Assembly: GCA_016124645.1 (NCBI GenBank)
Contig: WGNE01000024.1
Coordinates: 17,745-81,744 of the forward strand
Reading direction: 5' to 3'
Length of the DNA stretch: 64,000 nt
Source: Alphaproteobacteria bacterium
Lineage (GTDB): Bacteria > Pseudomonadota > Alphaproteobacteria > Micavibrionales > UBA2020
The position numbers were made by a program, and so were the translations under genes. The notes beneath the pieces were generated by a model. It was given only the letters and a program-made list of their open reading frames with translations. It made no database searches and was not told where the DNA came from. Below, piece by piece: positions 58,216-64,000 of the stretch (within the stretch, counting starts at the first letter, position 1; every line of letters starts with the position of its first letter).

Positions 58216-59682
58216 TTATGAAAGTCTAAACAAATGGTTAAGGGCATTCGGCAATTGGTTAACGAGGTCTTCGGCGACGAGGCCGAGGCCGAAATTCCGC
58301 GCCGCTTCCGCGTGCAGCCAGGCCGCCGCGCAAGTGGCCATAAAGACAGGCATTCCCTGCGCCGCGAGACCGGTGATGATGCCCGCGAGCACGTCGCCCG
58401 AGCCGGCGGTGGCCAAGGTCGCGGGGGCATTTGTGTTAACGACCGCCGTCCCGTCGGGCGCGGCGATGACGGTATCCGCCCCCTTCAGCAGGACGACGGC
58501 ATTCGCCGTCTTCGCCGCCTTTTGCGCTCTTTCGAGTTTGTTGCCGGACATTTCGCCGAAGATTCGCGTGAATTCGCCCTCATGCGGCGTCAGCACGTTC
58601 CTGTCGGGCGAGAGCTTGGCGAACAGGCTTTTCGCATCGTCCTTGAACGCCGTGAAGACATCCGCATCCAGTACCGTGAATTTGTTAAAGGAAAGAGCGG
58701 CTTCCACCGTTTCCTTCAATGAATCCTCCAGCCCGGCGCCGGGGCCGATGAGCAGGGCGGTGCGCCGCTCGTCGCGCAAAGCGGCCCTGAATTCTTCAAT
58801 ATCCTCAAAAGATTCCGTCATGATGCTCGCACGATAGCTCCGGTAAACGTCAAGACCGGCGGGACGGGAAAGGATACTGACCATGCCCGCGCCCGCGCGC
58901 TGGGCGGCGGCGGCGGCGAGGCAGGCGGCGCCCGTCCTGATGTCGCCGCCATAGACCAGCGCGTGGCCGCGGCTGAACTTGTGCGATTCGGCTTTCGGCA
59001 GCGGGAAGTCGCGCAGCCAGAGGGCAGGGTGGTTTTCGAAAACCGTGGAGCCCTGCGCGGCGACGACCTCGTCGGGAATACCGACGGCGGTCAGCTGCAG
59101 CCGCCCGCAGACCTGTCTTCCGGGCAGCAGCACATGGGCGATTTTCTTGCGGCAGAAGGCGACCGTCATGTCCGCCTTCAGCGTGCCCGCGGCGACCTGC
59201 CCGGTGGTGGCGTTGAGGCCGGAGGGAATGTCCGCCGCCACGACGGGGATCTTGCGCGCCCGTATCTTGTCGAGCAGGGTGACGATCTCGGGGTCCAGCG
59301 CGCGGTCGAAGCCGGTGCCGAAAATCGCGTCCACCACCAGCTCGGTGTCGTGCACTTTCAGGTTGGAGTTGAGCGCCTCGACCTCGCCGTCCCATTTCTT
59401 CGCGCTGGCGGCGGCGTCGCCTTTCAGCGCATTGGTCTTCACGAGGCAGGCGACGCGCACCGGCCAGCCCGCCGCCTTGAGCCGCGCGGCGGCGATGAAG
59501 CCGTCCGCCCCGTTGTTGCCGGGGCCGCAGAGCACGAGGGTGCGCGAGAGGGGGTAATTGTCCTGGATGACGCGGGCCATGCCGCTGCCCGCGTTCCCGA
59601 TAAGTTCCTGCGCCGCAACGCCGCCCGCGATCGTCTCGAGGTCGGCTTTCTTCATTTGGGCGGCGGTCAGAACTTCGAACAT
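58216..59682 (-). CDS. nnr: bifunctional NAD(P)H-hydrate epimerase/dehydratase
   Basis: 'LVLCGPGNNGADGFIAARLKAAG'-type epimerase motifs, 'VLTPHEGEFTRIFG', 'ATAGSGDVLAGIITGLAAQGM'. Confidence 0.95.
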   Translation of the reverse strand: MFEVLTAAQMKKADLETIAGGVAAQELIGNAGSGMARVIQDNYPLSRTLVLCGPGNNGADGFIAAARLKAAGWPVRVACLVKTNALKGDAAASAKKWDGEVEALNSNLKVHDTELVVDAIFGTGFDRALDPEIVTLLDKIRARKIPVVAADIPSGLNATTGQVAAGTLKADMTVAFCRKKIAHVLLPGRQVCGRLQLTAVGIPDEVVAAQGSTVFENHPALWLRDFPLPKAESHKFSRGHALVYGGDIRTGAACLAAAAAQRAGAGMVSILSRPAGLDVYRSYRASIMTESFEDIEEFRAALRDERRTALLIGPGAGLEDSLKETVEAALSFNKFTVLDADVFTAFKDDAKSLFAKLSPDRNVLTPHEGEFTRIFGEMSGNKLERAQKAAKTANAVVLLKGADTVIAAPDGTAVVNTNAPATLATAGSGDVLAGIITGLAAQGMPVFMATCAAAWLHAEAARNFGLGLVAEDLVNQLPNALNHLFRLS

Positions 59683-59769
59683 TCCTGAAGTATTACAGGT
59701 TTGCCTGTGCAGGAAAAGATGCCTTTGCCAGAGTCCGGCGGATTATTCCGCCGCGCCCCGCCCCGGTTT

Positions 59770-60177
59770 TCAGGGCGTGGCGGGCTTGCCTTTCAGCGCC
59801 TGCGTCAGCTCGCGCACCTCGGCCATTTCCTTGCAATGCAGCTTTTGCTGCGCGTCGAGAAAGGCGGCCCGGACAAGGCTGTCTTTTTCGGCTGACGCGG
59901 ACAGTTCGAGCAGATCCTTCACATAGGTGCGGGTGATGTGGGTGTGGGCGTTGCAGCCGATGTCCGCGAAGAGTTTCGCGGCCCCTACGCGGATTTCCGG
60001 CTGGGCGTCTTTCTGGTTCATCAGGCTGCCAACGGCGAAGGCCGTGTCGGAATCGAATTCCCTGTTCGCGAGGATGCTTTCGGCGGCGGCGTTGAATGCC
60101 TCGGCGAGCAAGGTTTTGTCGCACTCGCTCTTTGCCGTCATCTTGCACAGTTTGTTGATCAGGTCCGTTGCGGTCAT
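59770..60177 (-). CDS. hypothetical protein
   Basis: Intact ORF from MTATDLINKLCKM with GAGGAAAAG RBS. Confidence 0.6.
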   Translation of the reverse strand: MTATDLINKLCKMTAKSECDKTLLAEAFNAAAESILANREFDSDTAFAVGSLMNQKDAQPEIRVGAAKLFADIGCNAHTHITRTYVKDLLELSASAEKDSLVRAAFLDAQQKLHCKEMAEVRELTQALKGKPATP

Positions 60178-60441
60178 GGTCTTTTCCTCCCCGGCCCGTG
60201 GGCCGTTTTGCTTGTCTGCGTTGCGGCCGTCCATATGCATTCGGGAAGAAGACATGATGAAACAGCCATAAACTAACCAGAGTCCGTGGCTGTTTTTGCA
60301 TGACGGGGAGAGGCTGTGGGGCCATCGGTGGGTAGCGGCAGTCGCGAAACAAGCAAAAAAAGCAGATCTGCCACGATCCTCGCCTTGCATGGGGTTAAAG
60401 CTATGCCGATTCTGGGGTTATGTCAAACATGATCCCCGGCC

Positions 60442-60474
60442 AAAAACAATCCCGAAAGAATACAGGATTGTTTT
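60442..60474 (-). terminator. Rho-independent terminator of the autotransporter gene
   Basis: Perfect 10-bp arms AAAACAATCC / GGATTGTTTT; on the minus strand the stem runs into T5. Confidence 0.75.
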
Positions 60475-60501
60475 CAAAGGAAAAAATATTTCCTTGCGAC
60501 C

Positions 60502-63500
60502 CTAGAATTGCTGGGTGAATTTCACGACGCCGGCATGCGAGGTGTACTTGCTGCGGTAGCTGAAGTCGTAGTTGGCCTTCAGGTTCCAGTCCGCCGCGCT
60601 CTGCCAGGTGACGCCGGTGCCAAGGTCCAGCTGCCCGCGCGCCGGCACGGGGCCGGGCGAGCTGAAGGCCGCGCCGCCGCCCGAGAAGGTGGAGGTCGCG
60701 CTGACCCGGTCGCCGACGAGGTCGTACTTGTAGCCCGCGTTGACCTGCGGGGTGAGGGTGGCGCCGTCTTTCTGCGCCATCTTCCACTTCGCCGTGATGC
60801 CGAAGCCGAGATCGACCATGTCGAGGCTCTTCTGGTTCACGTGCAGGTTCGCGCCGCCCGCGCCGGTCTCGGTATAGTCCTGCGGGTCGTAATGCGTCCA
60901 GTCCATCAGCAGGTGCGGGGTATAGCTGCCGCCGTGGTCCATCGTGTAGTCATGCGCCAGCATGCCCAGCAGCGTGTACTGGTTGGAATCGAAGCTGCCG
61001 CGCGCGGTCAGCCCCGGCGTGCCGCCCACGTCGTGGCGGCTGGTGTCCGTCGCGCCGCGCACATAGGTGGCCATGCCGCGCAGGTAATAGTCCTTGGGCA
61101 GGTGGTACTGGCCATAGACCGTGAAGGCGTAGCTGTCGATGTTGCTGCTCGAGGCATTGGCGTTATGCGACTTCGTATAGGTATTGCCGTAGGTGAAGGC
61201 GCCGCCGATCCGGCCCCAGTCGTAACGGTCGCCCGTGTCCGCGCCCATCGCGAGGCCCGCCGTCTCGGCGCGGTAGCCCGCGATGTTGCCGCGGGTCTGC
61301 TGCTCGGCGTGCTGGCCGAAGACCTGGCCCCAGCCGCGCAGCCCGTTCATGGGGTTGTTCCCCGCGCCCATGCCCGAGGAACCGGACAGCCAGTAGCTGA
61401 TGAGCGCCTGCGACTGGTCCGCCACGCTGAGCGAGGTGTTGAAGGACGCGCCGTTCATGTCGGGCAGCAGCGATGACAGCGCCGCGTTGTAGCTGGAAGA
61501 GCTGGTCGAGGCGTTGCCGACGTTGAGGAGGATTTGCGAGAGCTGCGGGTCCGCCGTGCCCGACAGGCCCATGAGCGTGTTATAGACCGCAAGGTTCCCG
61601 ACCGTGTTGGGCGTGAAGGCCGGGGCCGTGGCGGTGGAAACGAGGAAGTAGAGCTGGCTGGCCGTGCCGCCCAGCGCGCCGTAGGTGCCTTCCACCATCT
61701 GGAAGTCGAAGAAGATGGAGTTGTCGGTGATGCTCTGCGGCGTCGCGCCCGGGCTGTTGGTGATGGAAGTGCCGCTGGCCACCTGCACGCTGTCGCCGTC
61801 CGTCAGCGCCGGGCTGCCGGGCAGGGTGGCGGAGATGGTCACGGTCGAAAGGTCGAGCGCGCCGCCCGTCACCGTCAGCGTGCCGTGGCTGGCCGTGCTG
61901 TCAACGCCGATGGAGATTGTGCCCGCGCTTGCGGGCATGGTGTTCAGGGTCACCGTGTCGCCCGAGGAAATCGTGAAGGTCGCCCCGCTGTTGACCGTCA
62001 GGTTCGAAACCGTGAAGTTGCCTTCCGTCGCGAGGTTCCCGCCGATGGTCACGGGCGAATAGCCGTTGCCCGGGTTGTTGTCGATGACGTTGCCGACGAT
62101 GCGCCCGCCGTTGAGGGTGATGGGCGTCGAGCCGGACAGGTTGATCAGGCTGATGGCGGTCGCGCTGCCGGAAATGGTGCCGCCCGCCTCGTTCGTGATG
62201 CCGCCGGCGATGGCCGTTTGGGAAATGTTGATTCCTTCGCTGCTGCCGCTTTTGATGGTGCCGGAGTTGTCGATGCCGCCGGTGACGGTGGTGCCGGCGC
62301 CGCGAACGTAAATGGCCGCAGCGTTCGTGATGGAGATGAGCCCGGTGTTGGTGATGGAGCCGGACACCGTGGAGGCCGATTCTATCTCGATGCCGGTTTC
62401 GCCGAGGATGGAGCCGTGGTTGGTGATGTTGCCGACGGAGCTGCCGGTGCTGATAAAGATGGCGGTTTCGTTGGGGGCGGAGATGGTGCCGCCCGAATTG
62501 TTGACGATGTCGTTGGTGATGGTGGATCCGCCCACGATGTAAAGGGCGGCGTTACCGGTGTCGGCGGCTTTGATGAGGCCGCTGTTGGTGATGTTGCCGA
62601 CCGTGCTGCCGCTGTTAAGCTGGATCGCGGTGACGCCCGAGATGGTGCCGCCCGCCTCGTTGGTGATGCCGCCGGTGATCGTGCCCCCCGCGCTGACGTA
62701 GATGCCGTAGTTGAAACTGTTGCCGACGATGGTGCCCGAGTTATCGATCTTGCCGGAGATGGTGCTGTTTTGCACCAGCAGGGCCGTGTTGACGGCTGAA
62801 AGGACGCCGCTGTTGGTGAGGTTGCCGGTGATGGTTCCCCCGGTGATCAGCACGATGCCCTTGCTGCCGCCGTAGATGGTGCCGTGGTTGGTGATCGTAT
62901 CGACGGTGCTGTTGCCTTCAACCCTGATGCCGGTCGAGGTCGTGCCGGAGATGAGGCCGCCCGCCTCGTTGGTGATGCCGCCGGTGATGGAGCTGCTGGT
63001 CTTCAGGTGAATGCCGTAATAGACGCCCTTGATCGTGCCGGAGTTGTCGATGCCGCCGGTATCGATGCCTTTGTTTCTCAGCTCGATGCCCGAGCTGCCG
63101 CCGGTGATGAGACCGTCGGAAGCGTTGGTGATGCCGCCGGACATTGTGGACGAGTTATAGACGCCAAGACCGACGAGCCCGCCATAGATGGTGCCGTGGT
63201 TGGTGATGTCCCCGGTCATGTTCGTGGTGCTGCCGGAAAGCGACAGGCCGGTGGAGGAGCCGGAAATCAGGCCGGCGGCCTTGTTGACGATGCCGCCGGA
63301 AACATTGCCGCCGCCCGTCAGGTAAAGGCCGTACTCGCCCTTGATGGTGCCGGAGTTGTCGATGCCGCCGGTAATGTCGCTGTTCGTGTCGATATAAATG
63401 CCCGTGCTGCTGCCCGAGATGATGCCGGTGTTGGTCAGGCTGCCGGTGATCGTGCTGCTGGTCTTCAGGTGGATGCCGACGTTCGCGCCGACAATGGTGC

Positions 63501-64000
63501 CGTGGTTGGTGACCGTATCCGCCGTGCTGCCTTGCAGAACGATGCCGGTGTTGTTGAGGCCGGTGATGAGGGCGCCCGCTTGGTTGGTGATGCCGCCGGT
63601 GACGGAGCTGCCGGATTTGATCTCGATGCCGTTGGCGCCGCCGAAGATGGTGCCGGAGGTGTCGATGCCGCCCGCGACGGTGCTGCTGCTCCTCAGCGAA
63701 ATGCCGGCCGTGGCGGAGGCGGAGATGATGGCGCCGCTGTTGTTGGTGATGCCGCCCGTGATGGAGGAGCTGCCGTAAAGCACGATGGCGTTGCTGCCGC
63801 CGTGGGTGGTGCCGCTGTTGGTGACGCCGCCCGAGATGGATGTGGCGCTTCCAGCGAGTGAAATGGCTGAGGCGGAACCTGAAATAAAGCCGCCCGCCTG
63901 GTTGGTGATGCCCCCGGTGACCTTGCCGCCGGCATAGACGTAGATGCCGTACTGGCCCTTGATGGTGCCGCTGTTGGTGACGCCGCCCGCAAGGGTGCCG
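60502..64000 (-). CDS. autotransporter: repeat-rich passenger and C-terminal beta-barrel (5' part beyond window)
   Basis: C-terminal autotransporter domain ('GLRGWGQVFGQHAEQQTRGNIAGYRAETAGLAMGADTG'...'VVKFTQQF'); passenger of ~24-aa 'ITGGIDNSGTIKG..GIYL' repeats; reading frame remains open to 64000. Confidence 0.9.
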   Translation of the reverse strand, partial: GTLAGGVTNSGTIKGQYGIYVYAGGKVTGGITNQAGGFISGSASAISLAGSATSISGGVTNSGTTHGGSNAIVLYGSSSITGGITNNSGAIISASATAGISLRSSSTVAGGIDTSGTIFGGANGIEIKSGSSVTGGITNQAGALITGLNNTGIVLQGSTADTVTNHGTIVGANVGIHLKTSSTITGSLTNTGIISGSSTGIYIDTNSDITGGIDNSGTIKGEYGLYLTGGGNVSGGIVNKAAGLISGSSTGLSLSGSTTNMTGDITNHGTIYGGLVGLGVYNSSTMSGGITNASDGLITGGSSGIELRNKGIDTGGIDNSGTIKGVYYGIHLKTSSSITGGITNEAGGLISGTTSTGIRVEGNSTVDTITNHGTIYGGSKGIVLITGGTITGNLTNSGVLSAVNTALLVQNSTISGKIDNSGTIVGNSFNYGIYVSAGGTITGGITNEAGGTISGVTAIQLNSGSTVGNITNSGLIKAADTGNAALYIVGGSTITNDIVNNSGGTISAPNETAIFISTGSSVGNITNHGSILGETGIEIESASTVSGSITNTGLISITNAAAIYVRGAGTTVTGGIDNSGTIKSGSSEGINISQTAIAGGITNEAGGTISGSATAISLINLSGSTPITLNGGRIVGNVIDNNPGNGYSPVTIGGNLATEGNFTVSNLTVNSGATFTISSGDTVTLNTMPASAGTISIGVDSTASHGTLTVTGGALDLSTVTISATLPGSPALTDGDSVQVASGTSITNSPGATPQSITDNSIFFDFQMVEGTYGALGGTASQLYFLVSTATAPAFTPNTVGNLAVYNTLMGLSGTADPQLSQILLNVGNASTSSSSYNAALSSLLPDMNGASFNTSLSVADQSQALISYWLSGSSGMGAGNNPMNGLRGWGQVFGQHAEQQTRGNIAGYRAETAGLAMGADTGDRYDWGRIGGAFTYGNTYTKSHNANASSSNIDSYAFTVYGQYHLPKDYYLRGMATYVRGATDTSRHDVGGTPGLTARGSFDSNQYTLLGMLAHDYTMDHGGSYTPHLLMDWTHYDPQDYTETGAGGANLHVNQKSLDMVDLGFGITAKWKMAQKDGATLTPQVNAGYKYDLVGDRVSATSTFSGGGAAFSSPGPVPARGQLDLGTGVTWQSAADWNLKANYDFSYRSKYTSHAGVVKFTQQF

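Noticed and set aside
61534-62799. 421-aa plus-strand ORF opposite the autotransporter passenger
   Set aside because: Repetitive because the passenger DNA is repetitive; translation is G/D/A/V low complexity without independent motifs.
61534-64000. Possible CRISPR-like array
   Set aside because: The short-period repeats translate as regular ~24-aa beta-solenoid units in one open frame, with no identical repeats separated by unique spacers.

Overview
The window is a GC-rich, gene-dense chromosomal segment from a bacterium that looks alphaproteobacterial from gene content and order; I do not assert a finer lineage. There are no rRNA genes, CRISPR arrays, transposases or integrases. The backbone is housekeeping. 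Recognisable genes include an AspC-like aminotransferase, coaBC, a glycerate kinase, DUF2520-panB-panC-coaX, murA-UPF0262-infA-maf-RNase G/E, dcd, xthA, an IscA/ErpA-type protein, dgt-argS-SPOR-DUF550-nagZ-scpA-scpB-tatABC, serS-surE-pcm-LysM/M23 and nnr, plus tRNA-Phe(GAA) and tRNA-Thr(GGT). Less ordinary material is interspersed: (1) three tandem small-protein genes at 28.0-29.2 kb that share two short modules in mosaic fashion, each with its own TTGAC-N17-TA promoter-like sequence; (2) a 1207-aa secreted multidomain protein with thrombospondin-3-like Ca-binding repeats and a lysozyme/transglycosylase-like segment; (3) a repeat-rich autotransporter running off the right edge; (4) a sugar-nucleotide epimerase gene broken exactly at a C8 homopolymer; (5) a TPR-rifamycin ADP-ribosyltransferase (Arr) fusion; (6) tandem ankyrin paralogues with a shared C-terminal domain; (7) two unrelated-looking HExxH proteins; (8) an ABC/DUF3299/His-rich putative metal operon; (9) ScpB with extreme acidic tails. 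All calls come from reading the sequence and the supplied ORF translations; no database search was run.
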